DNA of 64,000 nucleotides from Megaleporinus macrocephalus (lineage: Eukaryota; Chordata; Actinopteri; Characiformes; Anostomidae), in assembly GCA_021613375.1 (NCBI GenBank), contig CM038704.1, positions 3,390,905 through 3,454,904 of the forward strand. The letters are read 5' to 3'. Positions 51,231-63,245 of this stretch are shown here, piece by piece. The notes beneath the pieces were generated by a model. That model made no database searches and was not told where the DNA came from. It worked only from the letters and a program-made list of their open reading frames with translations. Position 1 is the first letter of the stretch; every line of letters starts with the position of its first letter. The position numbers and the translations under genes are program-made.

Positions 51231-51728
51231 ATATTTCATATGAGGTACCACAAGGGTCAGTTGTAGGGCCTTTGTTGTTCTCTTTGACTATTACAGTTCT
51301 CTTTGTATGTTACCATCAGATAGTGTTATTAAGAAACAAGATATAAACTTTCATAATTATGCAGTTGATACGCAACTATACATTTCTGTTCACTCTGATA
51401 ATATACACCCAGTAGACAAACTTACAAGTTGTGTGTTAGATATTTCTAGGTGGACATCACAAAACCTTTTACAACCAAATCAAGCAAAAACTGAAACACT
51501 GTTTTTTTAATCACTCTATGAAAGACCTAGTATTTTGTATCTCTCTGTATCGCTCTGATGCTCTCATGTCTATGTTAACTTCTGGTTCTCTCCTTTTATT
51601 TTTTGCTGTTATAGTTAGTTCTGCCGGAGTCACTAGCCTCGCTCTTTTCTTTCATATTTTCCTCTGTAAAGATGCTTTAAGACAACCTCATTGTTAAAAG
51701 CGCTATACAAATAAACTTGAATTAAATA
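51231..51728 (+). pseudogene. Rex1/CR1-like LINE fragment: RT motifs B-C and 3' tail
   Basis: Plus-strand reading GVPQGSVVGPLLF is followed, after a frame change, by PSDSVIKKQDINFHNYAVDT then QLYISVHSDN. The active-site YADD is YAVD, so it is inactive. 51655-51725 (AAGCGCTATACAAATAAACT) is the 3' end typical of this fish LINE type. The sequence between motif C and the tail is largely missing. Confidence 0.8.
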
Positions 51729-51749
51729 GTATTTTAGCTACTAATACCA

Positions 51750-53226
51750 AACCGAGTTGATCACTGTAATGGTCAGAGTTGAGTACTGTAATGGTCAGAG
51801 TCGATCACTGTAATAGTCAGAGTTGATCACTGTAATGGTCAGAGTTGATCGCTGTAATGGTCAGAGTTGATCACTGTAATGGTCAGAGTTGATCGCTGTA
51901 ATTGTCAGAGTTGATCGCTGTAACGGTCAGAGTTGATCACTGTAATGGTCAAAGTCGATCACTGTAATTGTCAGAGTTGATCGCTGTAACGGTCAGAGTT
52001 GATCACTGTAATGGTCAGAGTTGATCACTGTAATGATCAGAGTTGATCACTGTAATGGTCAGTGGTTATCACTGTAATGGTCAGAGTTGATCTCTGTAAT
52101 GGTCAGAGTTGATCACTGTAATGGTCAGAGTTGATCACTGTAATGGTCAGAGTTGAGTACTGTAATGGTCAGAGTTAATCACTGTAATGGTCAGAGTTGA
52201 TCTCTGTAATGGTCAGAGTTGATCACTGTAATGGTCAAAGTCGATCACTGTAATTGTCACAGTTGATCACTGTAGTGGTCAGAGTTGATCGCTGTATTGG
52301 TCAGAGTTGATCGCTGTAATGGTCAGAGTTGATCACTGTAATGGTCAGAGTTGATCACTGTAATGGTCAGAGTTGATCACTGTAATAGTCAGAGTTGATC
52401 ACTGTAATGGTCAAAGTCGATCACTGTAATTGTCAGAGTTGATCACTGTAATAGTCAGAGTTAATCACTGTAATGGTCAGAGTTGATCGCTGTAATGGTC
52501 AAAGTCGATCACTGTAATTGTCAGAGTTGATCACTGTAATAGTCAGAGTTAATCACTGTAATGGTCAGAGTTGATCACTGTAATGGTCAGAGTTGATCAC
52601 TGTAATAGTCAGAGTTGATCACTGTAATGGTCAGAGTTGATCACTGTAATAGTCAGAGTTGATGACTGTAATGGTCAGAGTTGATCACTGTAATAGTCAG
52701 AGTTAATCACTGTAATGGTCAGAGTTGATCACTGTAATGGTCAGAGTTGATCACTGTAATAGTCAGAGTTGATGACTGTAATTGTCAGAGTTGATCGCTG
52801 TAACGGTCAGAGTTGATCACTGTAATGGTCAGAGTTTATCACTGTAATGGTCAGAGTTGATCACTGTAATGGTCAGAGTTTATCACTGTAATGGTCAGAG
52901 TTGAGTACTGTAATGGTCAGAGTTAATCACTGTAATGGTCAGAGTTGAGTACTGTAATGGTCAGAGTTAATCACTGTAATGGTCAGAGTTGATGACTGTA
53001 ATGGTCAGAGTTGATCACTGTAATGGTCAGAGTTGAGTACTGTAATGGTCAGAGTTAATCACTGTAATGGTCAGAGTTGATCACTGTAATGGTCAGAGTT
53101 GATCACTGTAATGGTCAGAGTTGAGTACTGTAATGGTCAGAGTTGATGACTGTAATGGTCAGAGTTGATCACTGTAATGGTCAAAGTCGATCACTGTAGT
53201 GGTCAGAGTTGATCACTGTAATGGTC
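51750..53226. repeat. 22-bp VNTR, GTTGATCACTGTAATGGTCAGA, about 66 units
   Basis: Strict 22-bp periodicity with single-base variants (CGCTG, GAGTACTG, AATAGTC). The last unit runs directly into LINE coding sequence at 53227. Confidence 0.96.
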
Positions 53227-53640
53227 TCTTACTGGAGTTCCTAAGAAAACAGTCCAACTGGTCCACAACGCAGCAGCTGGGATCCTAACAAACATTAAAC
53301 AGATCTCAGATCAGTCCTGTTTTAAAAGAGCTGCACTGACTACCTGCATCTTTTAGAACAGACTTTAAACTTCTGTACTCGACTATAAAGCTCTAGATAA
53401 TCTAGAACCTGCTACATCCCAGAACATCTGTTTATGTTCCAGCTGCTGATCTTAGATCTGTAGAGACACCTTCAGTAACATACAGAGAACCTGGAGAGAC
53501 TCTTTCAGCTCTTCTGCTTCTAAACTGTGGAGCTCAGTTCAGCTTCTAATAGACAGTCCAGCTCAGAGTCACTTTACACGTTTAAAAACGAAATGCAACT
53601 ATTTTTGAGATGCTTGTTTCTCTCTGGACAGTGACTATAC
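53205..53640 (+). pseudogene. LINE RT C-terminal fragment
   Basis: GTTGATCACTGTAATGGTCT starts the VDHCNGLL block. Then VPKKTVQLVHNAAAGILTN follows in a neighbouring frame, a DYKAL-like block, and at about 53555 SSLESLYTFKNEMQLFLRCL. This is the normal order at the C-terminus of Rex1/CR1-type RTs. Frameshifts and stops are present. Confidence 0.78.
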
Positions 53641-54240
53641 ACACCCACCCTATAGACAAAGTGACGGCCATAGCTTACACCCCACCGGTTAGCACTGTGC
53701 TAGCTGGAAACTATCTATGGAGAAGAACGTTGAGATCTTTCATGGATGAAACTCCAGCTTGGGAAAGTGTTAAGTTCTGTTGTTTACTGCTTCTCTACTT
53801 CCTCCTTTAGTTCATTCATATCGTCCCGCGTGTTTATAACCGCCTGCAGGCCGAGGCAGTTTTGGGGCAGGGATGATGGCTCTCGTGTTTTAACTGCTCC
53901 GCCTCAGGGGACTGTGTGGCGAGGAGTGCTTGTGGCTCTCGGCTCTGGTCTGAATGAACTCTGGCCGACCTTCAGGGTCGCATCAATTTTGCAAGAGGCT
54001 CGGCCTCCACCTCCTCTCCTGCTTACCGGCCAACGCCCGAGCGACCCCGGCCAAATTGCCAAGCTATTTCCATCCCGAGGGTTCCATCCTCTGCGGCACA
54101 ACAATTACTGCTGACCGATATGACTGATATCTGGTCTGTGCTGGTATATACACTGGTGTTGATGTCACACAAAGATTCTGTTCTGGTTTTGGTGGTATTG
54201 TTAGTAGTAATATGTGTCCTGAGTAACTGTAAGTCTCTGT
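53641..54240. other. Intronic sequence
   Basis: Partly GC-rich, with a 122-codon plus frame at 53746-54114 that has no recognisable domain. Treated as noncoding. Confidence 0.4.
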
Positions 54241-54242
54241 AA

Positions 54243-55432
54243 TAAGTTAATGAATGAGATATTTGGTTATAATAAGTTAGTGAATGAGATATTTGGTTAT
54301 AATGAGTTAATGAATGAGATATTTGGTTATAATAAGTTAGTGAATGAGATATTTGGTTATAATGAGTTAATGAATGAGATATTTGGTTATAATAAGTTAG
54401 TGAATGAGATATTTGGTTATAATGAGTTAATGAATGAAATATTTGGTTATAATAAGTTAGTGAATGAGATATTTGGTTATAATGAGTTAATGAATGAGAT
54501 ATTTGGTTATAATAAGTTAATGAATGAGATATTTGGTTATAATGAGTTAATGAATTAGATATTTGGTTATAATGGTTTAATGAATGATGGATATTTGGTT
54601 ATAATGAGTTAACGAATGGGAATGTTTGGTAGTAATGAGTTAACGAATAGTGGATATTTGGTTATAACGAGTTAATGAATGGGGATATTTGGTTATAACG
54701 AGTTACTGAGTGGGGATATTTGGTTATAACGAGTTAATGAATGGGGATATTTGGTTATAACGAGTTACTGAATGGGGATATTTGGTTATAACGAGTTAAT
54801 GAATGGGGATATTTGGTTATAACAAGTTAATGAATGGGAATATTTGGTTATAATGAGTTAATGAATGAGATATTTTGTTATAATGAGTTAATAAATGGGG
54901 ATATTTGGTTGTAATAAGTTGATGAATGGGGATATTTGGTTATAACGAGTTAATGAATGAGATATTTGGTTACAATGAGTTAATGAATGGGGATATTAGG
55001 TTGTAATGAGTTAATGAATGAGATTTTGTTATAATGAATTAATGAATGGGGATATTTGGTTGTAATAAGTTGGTGAATGAGATTTTGTTATAATGAGTTA
55101 ATGAATGAGATATTTGGTTACAATGAGTTAATGAATGGGAATATTAGGTTGTAATGAGTTAATGAATGAGATTTTGTTATAATGAGTTAATGAATGGGGG
55201 ATATTTGGTTGTAATAAGTTGGTGAATGGGGATATTTGGTTATAACGAGTTAATGAATGGGGATATTTGGTTATAATGTGTTAATGAATGAGATATTTTG
55301 TTATAATGAGTTAATGAATGGGGATATTTGGTTATAATGAGTTAATGAATGGGGATATTTGGTTATAATGAGTTAATGAATGGGGGTATTTGGTTATAAC
55401 GAGTTAATAAATGAGGATATTTGGTTGAAATG
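54243..55432. repeat. 30-bp minisatellite (GAGTTAATGAATGAGATATTTGGTTATAAT)
   Basis: Exact 30-bp period for the first ten or so units, with alternating AATAAGTTAGTG and AATGAGTTAATG variants (a 60-bp double unit). Then looser 26-31 bp units. Confidence 0.96.
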
Positions 55433-55436
55433 AGAG

Positions 55437-55625
55437 CTTTACACCACTCCAGCTGACGCTTAGCATTGCGCATGGTCATCTTAGACTTGTATGCGGCTGC
55501 TCAGCCATGGGGTCCCAATTGATAAAGCTCACAGTTCTTTTGCTGATGTTGCTTCTACAGGCTGTTGTTTGTAATGCAACAGGGGATTCTTACATGCTAG
55601 GTGGTCGCGCTCTGTGAATTCACAG
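55437..55625 (-). mobile_element. Tc1-like fragment, different subfamily
   Basis: Plus-strand CACCACTCCAGCTGACGCTT, GCATTGCGCATGGTCATCTT and CGGCTGCTCAGCCATGG match the minus-strand transposase region of a widespread fish Tc1 family, distinct from the 43-47 kb elements. Short and internally deleted. Confidence 0.75.
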
Positions 55626-56695
55626 TCAATAAAGTATTACTGATATTGATCATCCTGGACAAAAATCCAATGCAACATTGCTGAGTCCTCATCAAATTAC
55701 CTAAACAACCAACGCAAGCGGCTCTCGCCCGAAGGAGCTGCATTAAACACTCCTAAAAACCCTGTTGCGTCCTATTAAAGCCAGTTTTGTCACTACAAAC
55801 GCACACAAGCGTTCCAGGTTTCTTGAAGCAGCCTTTGTGAAAAGATGTGAAGCGTGCCAAAAACGCTCCTCCCTGACTCAACACCGCGCTCGCAGCTCGG
55901 AGGGAATCTGAGCCGGAGAAACAAAAGCCGGCTGGCGCGGTGTAATGCTCCGAGCTTCACGCGGGCCTCGCTGGAATACGACCAGACTCCCGAACAAGTT
56001 CCAAACCTGAAAGTAACTGAATCTTCTTCAGGGACCGGCCTGCTTTCTTCGCCGGCTGCAGTTGGACCGGAGATGATGTCCTTGAGTCAACATTTAGCTG
56101 CCTCCCCTGCTCCGTGGGAAGCGCTGCGCATTAGGGAGACGGATGTAGGAGGCTTCACCTGTTGGGGCGCCCGCCGAGATGAACAACGCCGTACACGATT
56201 CCTCGAAACGGCAGATCTGGTGAAAACATTATCAGACCATCTTTTTTTTTTCCTGACATCGTCGTAATAATTGTTTAAGAAGTGCAGATTTAATATTCGA
56301 GTGTCTGAACGTCGTGTCAATGTCACGGCTGGGACGGCACCGTAAGGCTTTTTCCATTCGAATCAGAAAGATTAAGAAAAAAGAAAAAGAGACGGATCCT
56401 TTCAAATATTTGCTGACTTCAAAGTACGCCGTGCCATGACATGTTTCCCCTGATTTGCTCCTCCTTTTATCTTCCTTTTAACTTCCATCAAATCAATCCC
56501 AACTCGAACCCATGCAGCCGCTGCAGGAAACTGTCAACGTTGACGCTGCAATTTGTAACTTCTAACTTCACAACACAGAGAAGCTAATAGGGTAAATGAG
56601 TTACATGTACCAGACCGGAGGAAAATGAGAGAATATGAGGTCGCTGTCCAATAAAAAGCAAGAATCTCCAAACTAGCAAACCAAAAACCTTCTTT
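55626..56695. other. Non-repetitive intronic region, candidate conserved element
   Basis: Unique and CpG-richer. It holds a 137-codon plus frame at 55854-56267 with no domain, signal peptide or splice context, which I do not call. Confidence 0.4.
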
Positions 56696-56699
56696 ACTT

Positions 56700-57125
56700 C
56701 CTGTCAGGACACGACAGGGTGAGGAGACACGTGTAGAGATACCAATAGTGAGGCTTTATTAAAGGGAGACCACTAAGGCAAAACCAGTGAGGCAAAAACA
56801 ATACCAATACCAGGACCTACCAATAGCAGAGACTCTAGTACAGGTGAAGGTCATGAATAATAGGATGGTAAACAGGGCTAGGCCAAAGGCAAAGTCTGGG
56901 AAAAAAACAGAAACAAGGTAATACAAGGCAAGAAGCCAGACAAGGTGAACAGAATGAACAGAACTTGGCAACGAGTGAACAACTAAACGGAACTTCTATA
57001 CACATGGAACAGGTGAAGATAATCAGCACTCCGGAGACCCAGAGTGGTACGCTTGGATAGGGAGTTCGAGGTTAGAGTTCGTATCATTCATTGGATCTTG
57101 GGTGATGATGGGAGGTGAGACACTT
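56700..57125. repeat. Interspersed repeat (LTR-like or other), unassigned
   Basis: AGTGAGGCTTTATTAAAGGG, GGCAAAACCAGTGAGGCAAA, CACTCCGGAGACCCAGAGTG. I recognise the texture as a recurrent fish element but cannot assign its class. Confidence 0.5.
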
Positions 57126-57480
57126 TTTAATGTAAAGTCAATAAAACCAGAATGTTTTCCGAGCTAATTTGGAGCATTTCTATTGGTCAGTTCATAATGG
57201 GATTTTCACACAGTGTGAACAGCAGCTGTTGACGAAGAAAAATACAATTTTTTTCCTTTGGACAGCGATGATATACAAGCACAACAAGTACATCGCTTTC
57301 ATATCAAAACCATGTTACAAACAGAGGCCTCACACAGTTCACAAAATTGAAGGCTGTGCATTCACCTCCCTTGGACTATTTTTGGTTCCCCTAAATCAGT
57401 TAGGGTTCTCAACCATTTCGAGGCCCACCTGCTTACAGCAACAAAGCATAGTGACGCACTGGAACACTAAAATTAACATA
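57126..57480. other. Intronic sequence
   Basis: No repeat or coding feature recognised. Confidence 0.4.
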
Positions 57481-57504
57481 TTATAGGTGTGTTGTATATA
57501 TACA

Positions 57505-57538
57505 TATATGTGTGTGTGTGTCATATTTATGTGTTTAC

Positions 57539-57618
<80 letters not shown>
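57505..57618. repeat. Compound (TG)n(TA)n(GA)n microsatellite
   Basis: GT-rich at 57510-57560, TA to about 57582, then GA to 57617. Confidence 0.95.
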
Positions 57619-57619
<1 letters not shown>

Positions 57620-58730
57620 GCGAGCAGTAGAGATGCACAGCAGCCAGGTGTGTGTACACGAGCGCAAGTATCCTGTTCCATCTCGGTGTTTACCGAAGTC
57701 TTCGTAAATAAAGCAGGAGCTGAGCGTTTTAATTAGAGTGCAAAATCCAAGTCATCTCATCTGTTTGAAGAGCAGCGGTGGGCCCGGCACTTGTTTTCCT
57801 TTGTTTCGCTCGGCGCCTGTTAGTGTAATGCTTTAGCTGCTCTGCTAACCCCCCCTCACTCCGCACAGCGAGTCTAATCACCCAGCCCACGACTGCGCTC
57901 GGCCCATGCTTCCACTGAAGGAAGGGAAATGCATGCATTTAATGGAATGTCACTCGCAAGGTTGTCGCACTCCCCCCACCAGCACTCCCAACACCAACAA
58001 CCACCCCGCCCCTACCCCCGCCGAGCGCTTGCTTGAGGATTTGCATGATGCTGACCCAAGCTCCGAAACACAATCTACCATAGAAGCAGCGCCGGCTGCT
58101 ATTTTCGGGCCAGACGTCCCTCCGGGGACCAAGCGGGGACAGTATCTCGGAATCTTGAGCACAAATTAGTCATTTAGATCCTTCCCACATTCCCAGGGAA
58201 ATGTTTTTTTCCCTCCCTCCTTCCCCACTGCAATGAAAGTGTACATTAATCTCAGGGTGAAGCCAATATATCACGCCTGCTAATACCCAAAGCTCACGCC
58301 GAGATCTGCACACACCAGGAAAATAATGAGTCTATAGCTGTAGCAGCGCCTCTGTATTGAACTTGCCACTTTTATAATATTCAGATTAAGCCGTTTAGCG
58401 CGCGAGGTCGATCTACTCTACACACACACACACAAAATTGTTGATCTTGGCATTCAGCGCGGCGCAGCGGCAGGAGCTCACAGAAACTGGGTCACGGTAC
58501 ACGCTGCGGAGAAAAAGCACTCGACAATACAGTAGGTTACCGTATTTCTACAGCGCTAAATTGACGGGACAAACAAATCGCCACTCCTCCGGACGATCGA
58601 TAGCAATCAGCACTATTAGTCTCCCATTCGATCCCCCTGAGGGAGGCGCTGCCAAAACCAAACCACTCAACTGCAGCACACAAGCACTGAACAGTCACTA
58701 ACGGTCTTGAGCGGTACAGCCGACACTCAC
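57620..58730. other. Non-repetitive intronic region just downstream of the first Ig exon
   Basis: CpG-richer unique sequence. Frames at 57906-58169 and 58438-58701 show no domain. Candidate conserved or regulatory region. Confidence 0.4.
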
Positions 58731-58866
58731 CTGTACTGCGGGGAGGGGACGCCCGACGCCTCGCACGCGAGCACAGCCTCCTGGTTCGGGGAGTGGATTG
58801 GTAGAATTAAGTCCGAGGGTTCCACTGTCCAGCTCGGACCGTGAAAAAGTGAGTCTTGTGCATAAG
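58731..58866 (-). CDS. cntn3: Contactin exon: mature N-terminus and first half of Ig1
   Basis: 136-nt exon, 44 whole codons plus split codons at both ends. It follows a pyrimidine-rich tract ending CCAG and ends at CAG/GTGAGT. It encodes [18 protein letters not shown], then the first B-strand cysteine in VLACEASG, then PSPQY. The arrangement matches contactins, where this exon follows the signal-peptide exon: short linker, GP..V.EPSD strand, first Ig1 cysteine, PSPxYR before the next exon. The split Arg codon AG/A is completed by the exon at 31314. It is too short and too stop-bounded to appear as an obvious open frame. The 27-kb intron downstream is the largest in the window. Confidence 0.88.
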
Positions 58867-58937
58867 CTGGAAAGAAAAAAAAAAAAAAGAAAGAGTGAAC
58901 AATAACAGTAAATCAACATGAACATGCTAGGCAAACC

Positions 58938-59167
<230 letters not shown>

Positions 59168-59168
<1 letters not shown>

Positions 59169-59262
59169 ATTGAACATTATCTGCCGCTTAATCTCACTAG
59201 TCAGGGTCACTGGGGGACTGGAGCCAATCCCAGCATCATCGGGTGAAGGCGGGGTACCCACT
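59168..59262. repeat. Interspersed teleost repeat fragment
   Basis: CACTAGTCAGGGTCACTGGG, GGAGCCAATCCCAGCATCAT. Same family as 14655-14998, truncated. Confidence 0.8.
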
Positions 59263-59960
59263 TATCCATTTCGAAGATGCTCTTAACCCATTAGGGTCTG
59301 AATTCATCCTTGACAATGAAACACGTCCCATGACTAGAAATGTCCCACACTGGTTGGAAGAGCTGACCAAGATTTCCAAGTACTACCCTGGACCTCTAAT
59401 TCTCCCGGACCTGAACCCAACTGAGCATCTGTGGGACCACCTGTGGGACCACCTGGATGGTGGTGTTGGCTCTATGGATCCTCCTCCACACTCCCTCCAG
59501 CAGCTGTGGGTGCACTGCAGTCAGCATGATGTCTCCAGATACCTGTGACCACCAACCGGGACATTACTGAGTCTCCCAGTCAATCTAGCTGCTATCTGTG
59601 CTGCACACTGCGGTCACTTTGGATATGAGTGGTCATAATAATGTGACTCAAGTGTGTATTTCAAGCTTTTGAAATAAAGAAATAAATACCAACACAGTAT
59701 GAAAAAGTGTTTAAAGTATTTAGGCTAAACAATGCAATAAATTATTCAAGTAGTGTGCCAAAGTACTACCTTGGACCCCTAGTTCCCCAGACTTTAACCT
59801 AACTGAGCCTCTGTGGGACCACCTGGATGGTGGTGTTGGTTCTATGGATGTGCCTTACAGCAGCTGTGGGATGCACTGCAGTCAGCATGATGCCTCCAGA
59901 AACCCGTGACCACCTACCAGGACCTTACTGAGATACTTAGATATGGTGGTCATAATAATG
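59263..59960 (+). mobile_element. Two Tc1/mariner transposase remnants in tandem
   Basis: The first (59265-59570) reads LPDLNPTEHLWDHL, with an in-frame tandem duplication of 15 bases (GTGGGACCACCTG). The second (59755-59960) restarts AAAGTACTACCTTGGACCCC and covers the same C-terminal block again. Both are related to 27597-27985. Confidence 0.75.
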
Positions 59961-60285
59961 TGACTCCACTCTGTGCTGATGGCCTTCTTTCAGATGTCAC
60001 GATGACATTGCTCTGAATCAACAAGGACAGAGGACCTAAACCAGCTCGTCCCCCCTGTACACTACTACAGTCAGCACAGCTGGGACTAGAGCTTATTCAC
60101 CACTCGAGAGCCCCACTGAATGGCCCTCCAGCAGAGGACTGCATTCAGCGCAGCAACACTTTGAGATTGTACACCTCCGTAGAGCTGCTTAAAGGTTCTG
60201 TGAGTCGTATTTGTGGTACAGCACACTAACACAAACATAATCAATGACAGGAAATGAACACTGACCAGCCACTTCATCAAGTATT
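59961..60285. other. Intron or upstream sequence
   Basis: Nothing recognised. Confidence 0.4.
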
Positions 60286-60450
60286 TTGTATCTACACACA
60301 TTGTCCAGTGTATCAGCTCCACTGACCACACAGGAGCTCTCTCTAGATGACACCTTTGAGGGTTCGTGCTGGAAGAGCGTCCTATATGTGCAGGCGTTAT
60401 TGTATACAGTGGTTTGTTGTTTTGTGTTGCTACGGTTAAAGAGTTTCAGT
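60286..60450. repeat. Dispersed repeat related to 39855-40590
   Basis: GTGTATCAGCTCCACTGACC (foldback MITE tail), then GAGCGTCCTATATGTGCAGG and TTGTTTTGTGTTGCT. Confidence 0.7.
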
Positions 60451-60884
60451 GGCTCTGCCGGGGGTCGGGTCGTTCTCAGGTGCCTCATGTTTGGCTCGTG
60501 CTGGGCTGCTCATTGCCTCTGGCTCTCTCGACTCTTGCCCTTTGGGGGCTCCTTCTGGGGTCTTCCTCCTCTGGGGTGTGCATGCGGTTGCCTTCAGGAT
60601 GTGTAGCCTCAGGTCTTCTGAGTTCCAAATGGGCTGTGGATGATCTGGGTCTCCTGGGTCCTTCCCTATTTGCCTCTGGATCATGGGGGCGTGGTTGTGG
60701 TTTCTTGCCCTCATTATTGAGTACATTTCATAACATGGGCGTATACACACATTGCTGCAACTAGTAGAATTGTGTGTGGGTGTATATATGTATATGCATA
60801 TGTATAGATATGTGAATATGTGTATGTATGTTTGTCTATCTATTTGGATTTTTTTTCTTTGTTTGTTTACTTGTCTACTGCTTT

Positions 60885-61385
60885 TCCGGGGATCTGGGTC
60901 ATGGGGGCAGCAGTCTAAGCAGAGAAGCCCAGAGTTCCCTCTCCCTAGCCGCCTAACTCTAGCTCCTCCGGGGGGATACAGAGGCATTCCCAGGCCAGCT
61001 GAGAGATATAATCCCTCCAGCATGTACTGGGTCTTCCCTGGGGTCTCCTTCCAGTCGGACATGTCCGGAACACCTCCACAAGGAGGCGTCCAGAAGGCAT
61101 CCTAACCAGATGCCCGAACCACCTCAGCTGGTTCCTCTCGACATTACGAAGTAGCGGCTTCTATCTCTAAGGGTGAGACCCGACACAGCACGGAGAAAAC
61201 TCATCTCAGCAGCTTGTATTCGCAATTTTGTTCTTTTGGTCAACCTCCCGCTCCATCCTTCCCTCACTCGTGAACAAGACCCCGAGATACTTACACTCCC
61301 CCACTTGAGGCAGGAGGTCATTTCCAACCTGGAGAGAGCACTCCACCCTTTTCTGACTGAGGCCCATGTTTTTTATTTATATTTA
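60885..61385 (-). pseudogene. Non-LTR retrotransposon RT C-terminal fragment
   Basis: Minus-strand readings include KRTKLRIQAAEMSFLRAVSG and LTLRDR, then NQLRWFGHLVRMPSGRL, RPQGRPSTCWRDYISQLAWE and the CPTGRR block, in shifting frames. These are hallmarks of a very common fish LINE that I associate with the RTE-like group. The part between the EGRMER strand and KRTKLR is deleted. No active-site motif is present. Confidence 0.8.
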
Positions 61386-61602
61386 TTCTTATTCTTATTA
61401 TTATTTTCCTCCATTTTTTCCTTTTTTCTCTCCCCCCCCTCCCTTATTGCCTGTCAGGCCTGGTGTAAATAGACAAATATAAAAAAAAAAAAATACAAAC
61501 ATTAACTAGAATAGGCTATAGAAAACCTATAGAGCTGTACTTGTAAAAGCAAATATGTTTGGTACATCAGTGCATTCGGAGTTTTAGTGGCTGCAACATC
61601 CT

Positions 61603-61939
61603 ACACTACCAAGTAATCTTTTCAATGGAGCCACAAAGCATGGTCCACCAGATAAGGAGCCCTCTCCAGAACACACGCCAAGACACTGAGCCTGCGCTGG
61701 AGAAGGAAACGGTCCTGCTGCAATTAGATACAGTCCATTTTCTGGAAATTACTGAACGACAACGATTTAGAGTCTAAAAGGGAGCACGAGAAGATAAGCA
61801 GCACCGTTAATCCACCAGAACAGAACAAGCTGGAGAGATTTCGTGAGACAGTCTGACACGAGCCTGTTCGGTTTTTATGAGTGGACGTGTATCAGTGTGA
61901 TGAACATGCAATTCCCATCTCTCCCAACTAATAACCAAG
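61603..61939. repeat. Long direct repeat, copy B
   Basis: Longer version of 40596-40903. It retains CAGTCTGACA and a roughly 23-bp segment (GTGGACGTGTATCAGTGTGA) missing from copy A at short direct repeats. Confidence 0.9.
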
Positions 61940-62430
61940 GGTGTGTCCTAAATCGTCTACTACTCAGTAGTGAAATCAGTAGGTGGGCATGGGTAGTACG
62001 TCCGAATACTCAGTTGGCATTGAGTAGTAGGTGAACGGTAGCTGGATGACCTACTGAATCGGCAGTAGGGCTGGTTATCGCCACTGATTTCCCGGATCGA
62101 TTCGATTCCGATTCACAAGGTCCCAATTCAATTCAATTTCCAATTTGATTCAATTCAATTCAATATGGAGAGATTTTCAGAGAACTAATGTGGTAAATGT
62201 ACAAGCAACACTCTGCCATTACTAAAAACATTAGTGTTTATATGTTTATATACTGTCATGGTTTCTAAATCTAAAATGTACCCAGACATTAATGTTTCAA
62301 TGGAACACAAAGGAATGGGACTCTACGGTAGAAAAGAAGGAATTAAAATGTAATTACATGTAATTAAATGTAATTGAAGTACATTACAAGTAATTATATA
62401 GACCTTATAACATATACATGCTATATAGTG
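61940..62430. other. Sequence with CAATTCAATTC-rich dispersed repeat
   Basis: GGATCGATTCGATTCCGATT and CAATTCAATTTCC are low-complexity dispersed sequence. No gene. Confidence 0.5.
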
Positions 62431-62516
62431 TCTTGTAAATGTATTTCTGATGCATTATGAATACAGACTGTAAAGTGTTATGGAATCCGAATATATAAAG
62501 TAATGAACTCTTTATA

Positions 62517-62574
<58 letters not shown>

Positions 62575-62945
62575 AAAGTGTTATGCATGCAAGTACCTAT
62601 TTAATAGCAGGAATATACAAGTTTAAATCATTAGAGTATTAAGTATGCCATATAATGCTTTATTAATGCATTTATAAAGCATTATGAACACAGGACTCAT
62701 AAAAAGTGTTACCTATTTATAATTAACAGATTGTAAAGCATTATGTAACTTGACTATATGACCATATGATTATTATTTATAATAATAATAATAATAATAA
62801 TAATAAACAGTGTTATGCACGCAAGTATACCTATTTAATTGCAAGTATACAACAGTACACCATTATAATGCCATATTAATGAATTATAAATGAATACATA
62901 TAAATGAATAAGTGTTACCATTTTATATATATATATATATATACA
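62431..62945. repeat. AT-rich dispersed repeats with (AAT)n tracts
   Basis: Related half-units with AAGCATTATGAACACAGGAC, TCATAAAAAGTGTTACCTAT and (AAT)n at 62519-62568 and 62779-62805, ending in a (TA) tract at 62925-62942. Confidence 0.75.
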
Positions 62946-63047
62946 CAAAACTTATTTTACTTTTAATGTAAATCAATGGAACCAGACATTTTTCGAAACA
63001 TGGAATGCTAATTTTAAAGGTCGATCCCGGATTTAACCTCAAGACTA

Positions 63048-63245
63048 TTATACACTGATCAGCCATGACCTTAACATGCAGAATCAGTTCATCTGATTTT
63101 CTGTATACTTTATTACTCTGTTCTTTAATGATCAGGACCCCCACAGGACCACCACAAGGCAGATACTATTTGGACAGTGGGTCATTCTCAGCACTGCAGT
63201 GACACTGATGAGGTGCTGGTGTGAGTGGATCAGATGCAGTAGTAA
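63048..63245. mobile_element. Foldback MITE, truncated copy
   Basis: ACACTGATCAGCCATGACCT through GTGAGTGGATCAGATGCAGT. It has the left arm only; the right arm seen at 41177-41229 is missing. Confidence 0.82.

Noticed and set aside
54250..54558. 102-codon repeat protein (NEIFGYN)n
   Set aside because: Product of a 30-bp noncoding minisatellite on the antisense strand of the contactin intron. No promoter, splice or domain evidence.
55854..56267. 137-codon plus-strand frame
   Set aside because: Moderate length explained by GC-rich unique sequence. No recognisable domain, signal peptide or splice partner.
60436..61062. 208-codon minus-strand frame
   Set aside because: It runs across a microsatellite-like TATG tract and LINE-derived sequence. 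The LINE reading frames explain the conserved part.
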